A stretch of DNA of 64,000 nt from Asticcacaulis sp. MM231. GTDB taxonomy: Bacteria > Pseudomonadota > Alphaproteobacteria > Caulobacterales > Caulobacteraceae. The position numbers were made by a program, and so were the translations under genes. Location: NCBI RefSeq assembly GCF_964186625.1, contig NZ_OZ075109.1, positions 372,001 through 436,000 of the forward strand, read 5' to 3'. Of the stretch, positions 34,838 through 44,748 are shown piece after piece. A model generated the notes under the pieces. It had not been told where the DNA came from and searched no databases. It saw only the letters and a list, made by a program, of their open reading frames with translations. Within the stretch, counting starts at the first letter, position 1; every line of letters begins with the position of its first letter.

Positions 34838-36763
34838 ATGATCAAGTCATCTTTTCGTCGAGCGCTGCTCGGATCGATATCCCTGTGCCTTCTGTTCGCG
34901 CCACTCAGTCATGCCCAAGGTCTGGCGCAAAACCTGACCCAGTGGCCGCACGTCGACTCGGCCATCAAACCTGACGCGGCGATGGAAGCGAAGATCGCCA
35001 GGATGGTCAGCCAGATGACCCTGCGCCAGAAGATCGGCCAGATGACCCAGGCGGAGATCAAGGCGGTGACGCCCGATGATATCCGCAAGAACTACATCGG
35101 CTCGGTGCTGAATGGCGGTGGCTCTTGGCCCTATATGATGAAGCACGCCACGCTCAAGGACTGGGTGGCGATGTCGGACGGCTTCTACGACGCCAGTCTG
35201 AAAACAGACATGAAGACAAAGGTGCCGCTGCTGTGGGGCACCGACGCTGTGCATGGCCATGGCAATGTGATCGGCGCCACGCTCTTCCCGCACAATATCG
35301 GTCTTGGCGCAGCAAACGATCCGGCGCTCATCAAGGAGATTGGTGCTGCCACCGGCAAGGCGGTGCGTGCCACTGGCATTAACTGGGTCTTCGCGCCGAC
35401 GCTCGCCGTGGTCGAAGACCAGCGCTGGGGCCGAACCTATGAAGGTTTCTCGTCCGATCCCCTGCTGATCAGGGATTACGCCAAAGCCTATGTAGAAGGC
35501 ATGCAGGGCGACTTCTCGAAGGCCGGCAATGTGGTGGCCACCGCCAAGCACTATATCGGCGACGGCGGCACGGACAACGGCAAGGATCAGGGCGTCAACA
35601 GGTCGTCCGAAGCCGATCTGATGAACACTCATGCGCAAGGTTACTATGGCGCCTTAGGCGCCGGCGTGCAGACTGTCATGGCGTCTTACAGTTCCTGGAC
35701 GGATGGCGCGACCGGCAAGGTTTATGGCAAGATGCACGGCAATGAATACCTGCTGACCGACGTTCTGAAGAACAAGATGGGCTTCGATGGCTTCGTAATT
35801 TCCGACTGGAACGCCGTCAGCCAGCTTCCGGGCTGCCTCAACTACCATTGCCCGCAGGCGATCAATGCCGGCATCGACATGATGATGGTGCCGCTGGAAT
35901 GGGACAAGTTTATTGAGGCGACTGTGGCCGATGTCGAGAGCGGCGCGATCCCGCAAAGCCGGATCGATGACGCGGTGACACGCATCCTGCGCGTGAAAAT
36001 GCGCGCGGGCATCTGGGGGCAGCGGCCTTCCGCCAATCCTTACGCCGGCAAGATGTCGGCCGTTCAGGCGCGTGATCTGGCACGCCGGGCGGTGTCGGAA
36101 TCGCTGGTCTTGTTGAAAAACAACGGCGTCCTGCCGCTGAAGAAAGGCGCGAAGATCCTCGTAGTCGGCAAGAGCGCCGACAATCTCGGCAACCAGACCG
36201 GTGGCTGGACGATCACCTGGCAGGGCACCGACAACGCCAATGCCGACTTCCCCCATGCCGACAGCCTCCTTGCTGGCATCAAGGCGGAAGCCGGCGCGGC
36301 CAATGTCACCTATGCGGCGACGGGCGAGGGTGTGGACGTTTCGCAATTCGACGTGGTGATCGCTGTGATCGGCGAGACGCCCTATGCCGAAACGGCGGGC
36401 GATATCAGCAATCTGTCGCATACGGCGCGCTATCCGGAAGATGTGAAAGTTCTGCAAGCCGTCGCTGGCAAGGATAAGCCGGTCATCACCGTGTTTGAAT
36501 CCGGTCGCACAGCCTATGCCAACGACCTGATCAATCTTTCGGACGCCTTCGTGGCGGCCTGGCTGCCAGGGACAGAAGGCAAGGGCGTGTCGGACGTGCT
36601 CTTTGGGCATAAGGACTTCAAGGGCCGGCTGTCGTTCGACTGGCCATCGGCCACATGCCCATCCAAAGCACAGCCGCTCTTCGCCTTGGGCTATGGCCTC
36701 AGCTATGCTAAATCGGGAAGCGTGGGCGAACTGCCTGTGTCTGTCCCGGTTGAGTGCCAATGA
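34838..36763 (+). CDS. GH3 family beta-glucosidase / exo-beta-glucanase
   Basis: A 641-residue secreted enzyme with signal peptide ending LSHAQG. The GH3 N-terminal barrel has MTLRQKIGQMTQAEI, VPLLWGTDAVHGHGNVIGAT and FAPTLAVVEDQRWGRTYEGF. AKHYIGDGGTDNGKDQG is typical of exo-1,3/1,4-glucanases, and GFVISDWNAV carries the nucleophile Asp. The alpha/beta sandwich domain follows (SLVLLKNNGVLPLKKGAKILVVGKSA). It lacks the extra C-terminal domain of ExoP-type enzymes of about 850 residues. It would release glucose from oligomers in the periplasm. Its stop overlaps the halogenase-like ATG. Confidence 0.92.
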   Translation: MIKSSFRRALLGSISLCLLFAPLSHAQGLAQNLTQWPHVDSAIKPDAAMEAKIARMVSQMTLRQKIGQMTQAEIKAVTPDDIRKNYIGSVLNGGGSWPYMMKHATLKDWVAMSDGFYDASLKTDMKTKVPLLWGTDAVHGHGNVIGATLFPHNIGLGAANDPALIKEIGAATGKAVRATGINWVFAPTLAVVEDQRWGRTYEGFSSDPLLIRDYAKAYVEGMQGDFSKAGNVVATAKHYIGDGGTDNGKDQGVNRSSEADLMNTHAQGYYGALGAGVQTVMASYSSWTDGATGKVYGKMHGNEYLLTDVLKNKMGFDGFVISDWNAVSQLPGCLNYHCPQAINAGIDMMMVPLEWDKFIEATVADVESGAIPQSRIDDAVTRILRVKMRAGIWGQRPSANPYAGKMSAVQARDLARRAVSESLVLLKNNGVLPLKKGAKILVVGKSADNLGNQTGGWTITWQGTDNANADFPHADSLLAGIKAEAGAANVTYAATGEGVDVSQFDVVIAVIGETPYAETAGDISNLSHTARYPEDVKVLQAVAGKDKPVITVFESGRTAYANDLINLSDAFVAAWLPGTEGKGVSDVLFGHKDFKGRLSFDWPSATCPSKAQPLFALGYGLSYAKSGSVGELPVSVPVECQ

Positions 36764-38293
36764 GCGCCATAAAAAAAATCGTCATTGTGGGCGGCGGAAC
36801 GGCGGGCTGGATGTCCGCCGCGATGCTGGCCAAGCTGTCGAAGAACAGCCTCGCCATCGAGCTGGTGGAATCCGAGGAGATCGGCACGATCGGGGTGGGC
36901 GAGGCCACCATCCCGGCGATCAAAAAATTCAACCATCTGCTCGAACTCGATGAGACCGACTTCATCCGAAACACGCAGGCGACCTTTAAGCTCGGCATCG
37001 AGTTCACCGACTGGGGGCAGGTCGGCAGCAGCTATATTCACGGCTTTGGCAAGATCGGTCAGAATCTCGGCTGGCTCAGAATGCACCAGTATTGGCTGAA
37101 ACTGCGCGGCACCGGCAAGGTGTCCGATGTCTTCGCCGACTATTCGATCAATACCGCGGCTGCCTACGCCAACAGGTTCGTGCGCGCGCGGCCTGACATG
37201 AAGGCGTCACCGCTCAACGATATCGCCTACGCCTACCATTTCGACGCCGGCCTCTATGCGCAATATCTGCGCCGCTATGCCGAAAACCTTGGCGTTAAAC
37301 GCACCGAAGGCCGGATCGTCAAGGTCAACCAACGCGCCACGGATGGCTTTATCGAAGGCGTGGTGCTGGAAAGCGGCGCGGTCATCAAAGGCGATCTGTT
37401 TATCGACTGCTCCGGTATGCGCGCGCTTTTGATCGAGCAGACGCTTGGCGCTGGCTTTGAGGACTGGTCGCACTGGTTGCCGTGTGATCGCGCGGTTACG
37501 GTGCCTTGTTCTTTTGAGCGCTCAGACGCCGCGCCGGCCATCGGAAAATCGGTGCTTTTGACGCCCTATACGCGCTCGATCGCACGGCCGGCCGGATGGC
37601 AATGGCGCATTCCCTTACAGCACCGCATCGGTAACGGTCACGTCTTTGCCTCGCGGTTTATGAGTGATGACGAGGCGACGGCGATCCTGATGGATAATCT
37701 CGACGGCGAGGCGCTGACCGATCCGCGCATCATCCGCTTTCGCACGGGTAAGCGCCGCAAGGTGTGGGACAAGAACGTCGTGGCCGTGGGCCTGTCGTCG
37801 GGCTTTATGGAGCCACTGGAATCGACCTCAATCCAGTTGGTGCAGAGCGTGGTCATGCGCCTGATCGCCTTCTTTCCGGATGCCGGGTTTGCGCCCGCGC
37901 AGAGCGACAGTTTCAACGCTCTTGTCGATGAGGAATACCGTGATATCCGCGACTTCCTGATCACGCATTACAAAATCACCCAGCGTGACGACACCCCAAT
38001 GTGGCGCCAGTGCCGTGATATGGATATTCCTGAGCCGTTACGCGAACGTCTGGCGCTGTGGCGTGCGGCCGGGCGGTTCTTCAAGAAGGGCGAGGAGCTT
38101 TTCGCCGACGAGAGCTGGATACAGGTTCTTATTGGACAGGGGCTGATACCGGAAAGCTACGATCCGTTTGTGAATTCTGCGATCGGAAGATGAGATCATT
38201 AAATATCTCAACGACATCAGCCGGGTGATAGACAAATGCGTGGCCGCCATGCCGACCCACGCCGACTATATAGAGGCCGTCTGCAAGGCCTGA
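36760..38293 (+). CDS. tryptophan-halogenase-like flavoprotein, with a frameshift near its 3' end
   Basis: The ATG at 36760 overlaps the GH3 stop as ATGA. The flavin-binding start is KKIVIVGGGTAGWMSA, with VGVGEATIPAIKKF after it, and GWQWRIPL is the WxWxIP motif of flavin-dependent tryptophan halogenases. The first frame stops at 38193. Removing one G near 38185 continues through EDEIIKYLNDISRVIDKC to a stop at 38291-38293, giving 510 residues, normal for the family. Such genes are often found in TBDR/glycosidase loci of Caulobacterales and Xanthomonadales. Their substrate there is unknown. Halogenation of free tryptophan is not implied. Confidence 0.85.
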
Positions 38294-38310
38294 CATCAAG
38301 GGAGGAAATC

Positions 38311-39708
38311 ATGCGATTTTCGATAAAGTGGCTGATGGTGATAGCGATTCTGGCCCTACCGATGATGGCTCAGGCTGGGCCAGTCAGGGTGTGGCAGACC
38401 AATGCCGACCAGTCGAAATTGCTGGCACAACAGCCGGATATCGCTTTTAGTGAATCGGCCACAGGCACGGTGATCACTGTAGACCCAAAACAAAAGTTTC
38501 AGACCATGGTGGGCTTTGGTGCCGCCATGACCGACGCTTCGGCCGATTTGATCCGCAACCATATGTCGGCCAGCCAGCGCGACGCACTTATGGATGATCT
38601 GTTTGGAAAGAAGGGGCTGGATTTCAGCTTTATGCGCCTCACCATCGGTGCCTCGGATTTTTCCAGCACGCATTATACCTATGACGATATGCCGGCGGGG
38701 CAGACCGATCCGGACATGGCGCATTTCTCGATAAATGCCGCCAGGACCGATGTCCTCCCCGCCGTGAAGCAGGCCCTGGCGATAAATTCGAAACTGACCA
38801 TCATGGCCTCGCCGTGGTCGGCACCCGGCTGGATGAAGACAACCGACAGCCTGATTCAGGGCTCGCTCAAGCCTGAGGCCTATACCTATTTCGCCGATTA
38901 TTTGTCGCGCTATATCAAGGCCATGCAGGCGGAAGGCGTGCCCATTTCCTTATTGACCCTGCAAAATGAACCCGGCTTCGAGCCGGATACCTATCCGGGT
39001 ATGCGCGTGGAACCTTCGTCGCGCGCCGCCTTTATCGGCGGTTATCTGGGGCCGAAATTCAAGGCCGAAGACTTGAAGACGCAAATTCTCGACTATGACC
39101 ACAACTGGGATACGCCGTCTTCACCGCTGACGGTTCTGGCCGACGCCCGGGCCAATCCGTCCGTCGCCGGTGTGGCCTGGCATTGCTACGCGGGTGATGT
39201 GGCGGCGCAAGGCGCCGTGCACGACGCCTATCCCGACAAGGACGCCTATTTCACCGAATGCTCCGGCGGCGAATGGGCGCCGGAGTTCGACAAGACCTTT
39301 GCCTGGACGGTCAAGAACCTGATCATCGGCTCGACACGTCACTGGTCAAAAGGCGTGCTCATGTGGAACCTGGCGCTCGATGAGAACTTCGGACCGCACA
39401 AGGGTGGCTGCAGCGATTGCCGTGGTATCGTGACGATCAATTCCAAGACCGGCGAGGTTAAGAAAAACATCGAATACTATGCCTTTGGCCATGCCTCGAA
39501 GTTCGTCAAGGTGGGGGCCGTGAGGGTCGCTTCCAACGAAATGGACGGCCTTTCCAATGTGGCCTTCCGCAATCAGGATGGATCGCTAGTGCTGATCGTG
39601 CTCAACACGCGAACACAGGCCAGCACCTTCTCCGTGAAGGCCGCCGGTAAGGCGTTTGCCTATGCCTTACCGGCGGGCGCGGTGGCCAGCTTTGTCTGGA
39701 AGCCGTAG
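38311..39708 (+). CDS. GH30 family glycosidase (glucosylceramidase / beta-1,6-glucanase type)
   Basis: A 465-residue secreted enzyme. The ATG at 38311 follows GGGAGG, and the signal peptide ends PMMAQAG. Family motifs are QTMVGFGAAMTDASADLI, FMRLTIGASDFS and ASPWSAPGWMKT. LLTLQNEPGFEPD has the acid/base Glu and AYFTECSGGEW the nucleophile Glu. GH30 subfamily 1/3-like members cleave beta-1,6- or beta-1,3-glucans or glucosylceramide. With GH3 and a LacI-controlled TBDR, a beta-glucan is the likely substrate. It starts 17 bases after the repaired halogenase-like stop, so it is the last gene of the operon. Confidence 0.9.
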   Translation: MRFSIKWLMVIAILALPMMAQAGPVRVWQTNADQSKLLAQQPDIAFSESATGTVITVDPKQKFQTMVGFGAAMTDASADLIRNHMSASQRDALMDDLFGKKGLDFSFMRLTIGASDFSSTHYTYDDMPAGQTDPDMAHFSINAARTDVLPAVKQALAINSKLTIMASPWSAPGWMKTTDSLIQGSLKPEAYTYFADYLSRYIKAMQAEGVPISLLTLQNEPGFEPDTYPGMRVEPSSRAAFIGGYLGPKFKAEDLKTQILDYDHNWDTPSSPLTVLADARANPSVAGVAWHCYAGDVAAQGAVHDAYPDKDAYFTECSGGEWAPEFDKTFAWTVKNLIIGSTRHWSKGVLMWNLALDENFGPHKGGCSDCRGIVTINSKTGEVKKNIEYYAFGHASKFVKVGAVRVASNEMDGLSNVAFRNQDGSLVLIVLNTRTQASTFSVKAAGKAFAYALPAGAVASFVWKP

Positions 39709-39902
39709 GTCGGGCGTTCGGGGCGCATAGTCTTCGTTCGATTTCTTGCTGGCTCACTGTCGGGTTTTGTCGTTGCAAAGCATCTAACTTCCGGGCGGCC
39801 ATACCTTCATGGGAATGACGTGTCGCAGCCACTTCCCGCCAGATGACACGTAACTGTCATCAATGGCCTATAGAGCGATCCCTGTGAGGCCAAGACGACG
39901 GC

Positions 39903-40466
39903 ATGATGACGTATCAAAGGCGGGGGCGTGTGGCGTCGAACCGGCACAATCAGGAATGGTCAGGCATACATGCGGTGGTTCGCCGCTATGCGCTATCACG
40001 TCTGCGCCACAAGGAAATGGCTGAGGATATCGCCCAGCAGGCCGTCCTGAAAGCGATCGAATATCAACAGGATAATATCGTCATCAGCCTACATGCCCTG
40101 GCGCTGCGGATCGCCGGCAATCTGATCCATCTGCACTACCGGCAATCGCGCCCGTCGGATCCGCTTGATGCCGCCGAAGATCTGGCCTGTGCCGAGCCCT
40201 TGCCCGATCGGGTGGCCGAAGGGCGTGAAGAATTCAAGGCGATGCAGGCGGTTTTAACCCGGATGCCGTCCTTGCGCCGTGAAGTTTTCCTGCGGCGTCG
40301 CATCGATGGCCAGAGTTGCGAGGATATCGGCCGCGCGCTCAACCTTAACCCGAAGGCGGTCGAGAAACACATAACGCGCGCGCTTGTTGATCTTAAGGCG
40401 GCCCGCGTCAAATGGCATGAAAACGCCCCGGTGTCGCCGGTTCCGGAGGCCTGCGACCATGCATAA
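39903..40466 (+). CDS. ECF sigma factor, FecI-like
   Basis: A 187-residue sigma-70-family protein. Region 2 is RYALSRLRHKEMAEDIAQQAVLKAIEY, and region 4 is MPSLRREVFLRRRIDGQSCEDIGRALNLNPKAVEKHI with its helix-turn-helix. Regions 1 and 3 are absent, as in ECF sigmas. The fecR-like gene overlaps its 3' end by 8 bases and a TBDR with a signalling domain follows, so it should be activated by the outer-membrane receptor through FecR. The start could be the ATG at 39903 or 39906. Confidence 0.9.
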   Translation: MMTYQRRGRVASNRHNQEWSGIHAVVRRYALSRLRHKEMAEDIAQQAVLKAIEYQQDNIVISLHALALRIAGNLIHLHYRQSRPSDPLDAAEDLACAEPLPDRVAEGREEFKAMQAVLTRMPSLRREVFLRRRIDGQSCEDIGRALNLNPKAVEKHITRALVDLKAARVKWHENAPVSPVPEACDHA

Positions 40467-41427
40467 CCTTCAGGCTTTTAATGATATGGACCGCGAGGAA
40501 GCTGCGGCCTACTGGGTCATGGTCATGTCGGGTCCCGATGTGCCGGCGTACCGCGAACGTTTGTTCGAGACGTGGATATCCGCCGACCCCGACAACGCCA
40601 TGGCCTACGCAGAATGTCTGGCCTGTTATGACAGTGCATCCTTACAGGAGGCCGCGCATGTGGCCAGTGCAAAAAGCGCGCAGAACCCATACTTCGTTTG
40701 GGGCGGCGCGCTGGCGGCTTCGTTGGCGCTGGTCGTGATCGGCGGTGGCCTGTGGTCCGGCGGTTTACGCGTGCCCGGAACGCTGCCAGCGGAAAAAGCC
40801 TACACCCAGACGCTGGAGACGACCCCCGGCCAGATGCTCACCGCGCGTTTGCCGGATGGCAGTCAGGTCTCCCTGAACGGCGACACGCAACTCAATGTCC
40901 ATTTCGCTGGGCGTGATCGCGCCATTACCCTGAAGCGGGGCGAAGCGTATTTCGATATCGCCCACGATGTTACAAGACCCTTTACCGTCGAGGCGGCGGG
41001 CTCACACGTGCGCGTTCTGGGTACAGCTTTCAATATCGATCTGTTGCCGGCGGGCGGTGCCGAAGTCGCCGTCTATCGCGGACGGGTCCGCGTTGAGGCG
41101 CATCATGAAACGCGCGATCTCGGTATAGGCGAGCGCGTTATCACCGATGGCGCCCTGATGCCAGCCGCGTTCGATGTCGCCGAAATGCCGGATTGGCAGG
41201 GTGGCTGGTTCGAGGCCGACAATATTTCTCTGGCGCGGCTGGTGGGCGAGGTCAACCGCTTTTCGTCCGTGCCGGTCCGCATAGATGCGCCGGATCTGGC
41301 GGCACGCAAGGTTTCCGGCCGGTTCAAAGTGTCTGAGACTGACCGGGTTTTGAGCAGCCTGAAACAGGTATACGGCGTCAGAATAAAGCGCGAAAAAAAC
41401 GTCATTGTACTGACGAAGTCATTGTAA
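40459..41427 (+). CDS. FecR-family anti-sigma / signal transducer
   Basis: A 322-residue inner-membrane protein. The cytoplasmic N-terminus (DREEAAAYWVMVMSGPD) is the sigma-binding DUF4880-type segment. YFVWGGALAASLALVVIGGGLW is the membrane helix. The periplasmic FecR domain has QMLTARLPDGSQVSLNGDTQLNV, LKRGEAYFDIAHDVTRPFTVEA and VRVLGTAFNI. A secretin-like end (KVSGRFKVSETDRVLSSLKQVYGV) would contact the receptor's signalling domain. The ATG at 40459 overlaps the sigma gene. A terminator follows at 41451. Confidence 0.92.
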   Translation: MHNLQAFNDMDREEAAAYWVMVMSGPDVPAYRERLFETWISADPDNAMAYAECLACYDSASLQEAAHVASAKSAQNPYFVWGGALAASLALVVIGGGLWSGGLRVPGTLPAEKAYTQTLETTPGQMLTARLPDGSQVSLNGDTQLNVHFAGRDRAITLKRGEAYFDIAHDVTRPFTVEAAGSHVRVLGTAFNIDLLPAGGAEVAVYRGRVRVEAHHETRDLGIGERVITDGALMPAAFDVAEMPDWQGGWFEADNISLARLVGEVNRFSSVPVRIDAPDLAARKVSGRFKVSETDRVLSSLKQVYGVRIKREKNVIVLTKSL

Positions 41428-41450
41428 GTCATAAATAATTCATAATTTTC

Positions 41451-41475
41451 CGTGTCGGGTGACGCGTCTTTTTTT
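41451..41475 (+). terminator. intrinsic terminator after fecR-like gene
   Basis: CGTGTC (41451-41456) and GACGCG (41461-41466) form a 6-bp stem with a GGGT loop, followed by T-rich sequence containing seven T from 41469 to 41475. The TBDR gene starts only 50 bases later, so either it has a promoter in or before this hairpin or expression depends on read-through. Confidence 0.65.
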
Positions 41476-41525
41476 CATCTTCCAAAGGCGAGGCCAAGGG
41501 GGCCGCGTTTACCGGAGATCTAAAC

Positions 41526-44500
41526 GTGAAGACGAAATTTAAACTTGCGCACGGTCTATCTGTGCTGGCTTTGGTCGCTGCGGGGCTGTCCGTGCCGGCT
41601 ATGGCGCAGGCGCAAGCCACCACCCAGGAACAGGGCTTCCGCATCGCCGCCAAGGACCTTGCCGCGGCGCTCAAGGATTTTTCACGCGCCACCGGCCTGC
41701 AGGTCGTGGCCGATCCGGATTTGCTGACGAACAAGCGCTCCTCAGCGGTTTCCGGCAATCTGACGGCCAGCGCGGCACTGGCGCAACTCCTAGCCGGCAC
41801 CGGCCTTTCCGGCCAGATCGCTGACGGTTCGGTCATCATCCGCCGGTCGGGCGTTGTCGCGCCGGCCGCACAGAATGACATCGCACCTGAAGAGGCCTCT
41901 ATAGAGGTGATCGTTACCGGCTATGCGAAGGCGATGACCAACTCGGTCGAGGACAAGCGTCGCAACAAGACCATCTCGGACCGGGTGAGCGCCGATGATA
42001 TGGGCAAGCTACCGGTGGAGAACGTCGCAGAAGCCCTGGCCAAGGTGCCGGGCGTTAACGCCGTGCGCGATAGCCGCACCGGCGAAGGCGACCGTATCAC
42101 CATTCGCGGGCTGTCGACGGAATTGAACAACTACACCATGAACGGCGTGAAAATGTCGGGCGCTGGTTCGCGTGACGCTCAGTTTTATCGCGGCGTGCGC
42201 CTGAGCTTCCTGCCGCCCGAAGGTATTGCCGGCATCACGGTGCACAAGACCATCATGCCAAACATGGATGGTGACGCCCTGGGGGGTACGGTCGAGATCG
42301 ATACGCCCACCGCATTCAACTACAAGAAAACGCATCTGGGCCTGTCCGTTCAGGGTAGCGTGATGGACAAGTTCGACAACCCCACCTCAGCCAAGGGGGC
42401 TTTGTCCTTCGCCAAGAAGTTCGGTGACCGGTTGGGCATATTTGCCACGGCTTCCTATTCGAAGCGACAGACGCAATTTGAAGAAAACGGGGGCGATGGT
42501 GATAGCCAGCCGCGCACCTGGTACTCTAATTCGGAAACCCTGGATGCCGATCTGAATGACTTCGTCTTTCGTGGTATGCAACTCGCCACGGGCCACGCTG
42601 AGGTCGAGCGCAAGGGTCTCAATGCCTCACTTGACTGGCACGGTGACGACCACCAGTTCCACCTGCGCGGCACCTATAACGAATACAATAAAAAGGAATT
42701 CTCCACCCGCCTCAATTTCCGTAACGATACGGGCAAGTTCTCCACACGCCTGTCTCAGGTCGACAAGACCGACACCTCTTTGGGCAATCCCGATGACATG
42801 ATCACCGGAAGCGACAGCCGTGGCAATATCTATAGCTATACCACCAGCCAGATCGTCGACCGCGACAAGGATGGCGTCATCACGGATAAGGACAAGTCAA
42901 CCAAGTCGCTCTATTCGCTCGACGGTGGTTCGGGTGTTTGGGACCCGCAAGGTTTCCGTATGCGCCGCTTCTGGGAAGGCAGCTATTCGACCGGCCTGCT
43001 CAGCTCATTGAATGCCGGCGGTGTCAGCCGCTTCGGCAAGCTGACCCTCGATTATGACGTATCGGTCTCGGAATCGCGCGATGAATCGGATGGCGACTAT
43101 GAGATGGAATTCCGCACAGACATGTATCACTGGCTGGGCAATGAAGGCGTCGGGGTCGATTCATCCGGTGACAGCCGATACCCGAAATGGGTGCTGAACC
43201 AGGCGGGCCTAGAAGGGGCGCAAGACCCCGCGAATTTCAAGTTTGCCAGCATGACCGCCGATGTCTCATCATCGACGGAAAAGCTGAAGCAGGTGCAGAT
43301 CAATGCCAACTATGAGTTCGATCATGACTGGCTGCGCAACATCAAGGCCGGTGCCAAATTGTATAAATCGGACCGCAAGAAGTTCGAGGGCAGCTTCCTG
43401 AACCTGTCTCGCAGTGGCACCCTGGCGGATTTCGCGCAGTTCTACGACACGCCGGTGACCGATCTCTTCGATGGCCAGTATACGGGCGATCATCGCTTGG
43501 GCATCGTACTCGATGACGACAAGATGCTTGCGGAGCTGAATCTCGCCAATGAAGGCAAGAGCACCTTCTTTACCGGCACGGCTCTGAACGCCGATGATCC
43601 CGTCATATCCGACGAAGACACCTTCAAGTTCAACGAACAGGTGACCGCCGCCTATGTCATGGGTGAGGCTGCGTTCGGCAAGCTCAATGTCATCGCCGGT
43701 GTGCGCGTCGAAAAGACGGAAAACAGCATTACGGCCTATACGATGGACCAGAAGCTCGGCAACGAGTACAGCGTGAGCAAGAGCGAGTTCACCAATGTCC
43801 TGCCATCGGTGCACGCTACCTACAAGTTCCGCCCCGACCTTTACCTGCGTGGCGCCGTCTGGACCAGCTTTGCACGCCCTGACATCGCGCGGATGAGTTC
43901 GGCCAGCGAGTACAGCTACAATCAGGATCCCGATGGTGATGGCACGGACAATCCGGTGGCCGACTGGCTTCTGGTGGCGATCGAAAAGGGCAACCCTGAT
44001 CTGAAGCCGATGAAGGCTGTCAATGTCGATCTGTCGCTGGAATGGTATCGCGGTAAGACCGGGGCCTATTCGATCGCGCTCTACGACAAGAACATCAAGA
44101 ACTTCCTGTTCCGGTCTTCGTCGTCGAACATCCGCAACGGTACGGCTGGTGAAAACGAAGACCCGAATGGCGTCATCATCACCATGGCCAATAATGGCAA
44201 GAAGGCGCATGTTCAGGGCATTGAAGTCAGCGCCCGTCAGATATTCGACGGGCTGCCATCGCCCTATGACGGCTTTGGCGTATCCTTCAACGGAACCTTC
44301 CAGTCCTCAAGTGCGGTAACCGGCATGAGCTGGCATCCGGAAGGCTATGAACTGCCGCTGATGGAAACGCCGGAGAAGGTGCTGAACCTCGAACTGTTCT
44401 ACGAAAAGTACGGTTGGGAAGCCTATCTGGCAGCCAATTATCAGTCGGAAATGCTGTCGAGCATCCAGGACTTCGGCAACAATCCGTATGAGCAGGATTA

Positions 44501-44681
44501 CACCTTCGTCGACCTGAATCTGCGCAAGAAACTGACGCCGAAAGCCACGGTCAGCTTCAACGTTCAGAACATGTTCGACAGCCATACCTACTGGCTGTCC
44601 TACGGTCCGACGACGGCCTCCAGCCGCGCCTTCACCAAGAACGGCCGCACGATCAGCCTCAGCTTTAACTACATCTACTAA
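41526..44681 (+). CDS. TonB-dependent transducer receptor with N-terminal signalling (STN) domain
   Basis: A 1051-residue receptor. After the signal peptide (PAMAQAQ), residues about 37-110 (GFRIAAKDLAAALKDFSRAT to GQIADGSVIIRRS) are a secretin/TonB short N-terminal domain, as in FecA and FpvA. The TonB-box-like IEVIVTGYAKAM, the plug (VENVAEALAKVPGVNAVRDSR, ITIRGLSTELNNYTMNGVKM) and a barrel ending ISLSFNYIY follow. The STN domain and the adjacent sigma/FecR pair make a complete surface-signalling system. The substrate is unclear: the phosphatase next door hints at a phosphorylated compound rather than iron. Confidence 0.92.
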   Translation: MKTKFKLAHGLSVLALVAAGLSVPAMAQAQATTQEQGFRIAAKDLAAALKDFSRATGLQVVADPDLLTNKRSSAVSGNLTASAALAQLLAGTGLSGQIADGSVIIRRSGVVAPAAQNDIAPEEASIEVIVTGYAKAMTNSVEDKRRNKTISDRVSADDMGKLPVENVAEALAKVPGVNAVRDSRTGEGDRITIRGLSTELNNYTMNGVKMSGAGSRDAQFYRGVRLSFLPPEGIAGITVHKTIMPNMDGDALGGTVEIDTPTAFNYKKTHLGLSVQGSVMDKFDNPTSAKGALSFAKKFGDRLGIFATASYSKRQTQFEENGGDGDSQPRTWYSNSETLDADLNDFVFRGMQLATGHAEVERKGLNASLDWHGDDHQFHLRGTYNEYNKKEFSTRLNFRNDTGKFSTRLSQVDKTDTSLGNPDDMITGSDSRGNIYSYTTSQIVDRDKDGVITDKDKSTKSLYSLDGGSGVWDPQGFRMRRFWEGSYSTGLLSSLNAGGVSRFGKLTLDYDVSVSESRDESDGDYEMEFRTDMYHWLGNEGVGVDSSGDSRYPKWVLNQAGLEGAQDPANFKFASMTADVSSSTEKLKQVQINANYEFDHDWLRNIKAGAKLYKSDRKKFEGSFLNLSRSGTLADFAQFYDTPVTDLFDGQYTGDHRLGIVLDDDKMLAELNLANEGKSTFFTGTALNADDPVISDEDTFKFNEQVTAAYVMGEAAFGKLNVIAGVRVEKTENSITAYTMDQKLGNEYSVSKSEFTNVLPSVHATYKFRPDLYLRGAVWTSFARPDIARMSSASEYSYNQDPDGDGTDNPVADWLLVAIEKGNPDLKPMKAVNVDLSLEWYRGKTGAYSIALYDKNIKNFLFRSSSSNIRNGTAGENEDPNGVIITMANNGKKAHVQGIEVSARQIFDGLPSPYDGFGVSFNGTFQSSSAVTGMSWHPEGYELPLMETPEKVLNLELFYEKYGWEAYLAANYQSEMLSSIQDFGNNPYEQDYTFVDLNLRKKLTPKATVSFNVQNMFDSHTYWLSYGPTTASSRAFTKNGRTISLSFNYIY

Positions 44682-44700
44682 GTCTCCCCTGTGCGTAACT

Positions 44701-44738
44701 GGCGGAGCCTCCTTGCGGGGGCTCCGCCGTCTTTTTTT
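44701..44738 (+). terminator. intrinsic terminator between TBDR and phosphatase genes
   Basis: GGCGGAGCC (44701-44709) and GGCTCCGCC (44720-44728) form a 9-bp perfect stem followed by seven T (44732-44738). The GGAG of the phosphatase ribosome binding site begins right after the T run, so the phosphatase must be made by read-through of this terminator or from a promoter inside the TBDR gene. Confidence 0.88.
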
Positions 44739-44748
44739 GGAGTATTTC

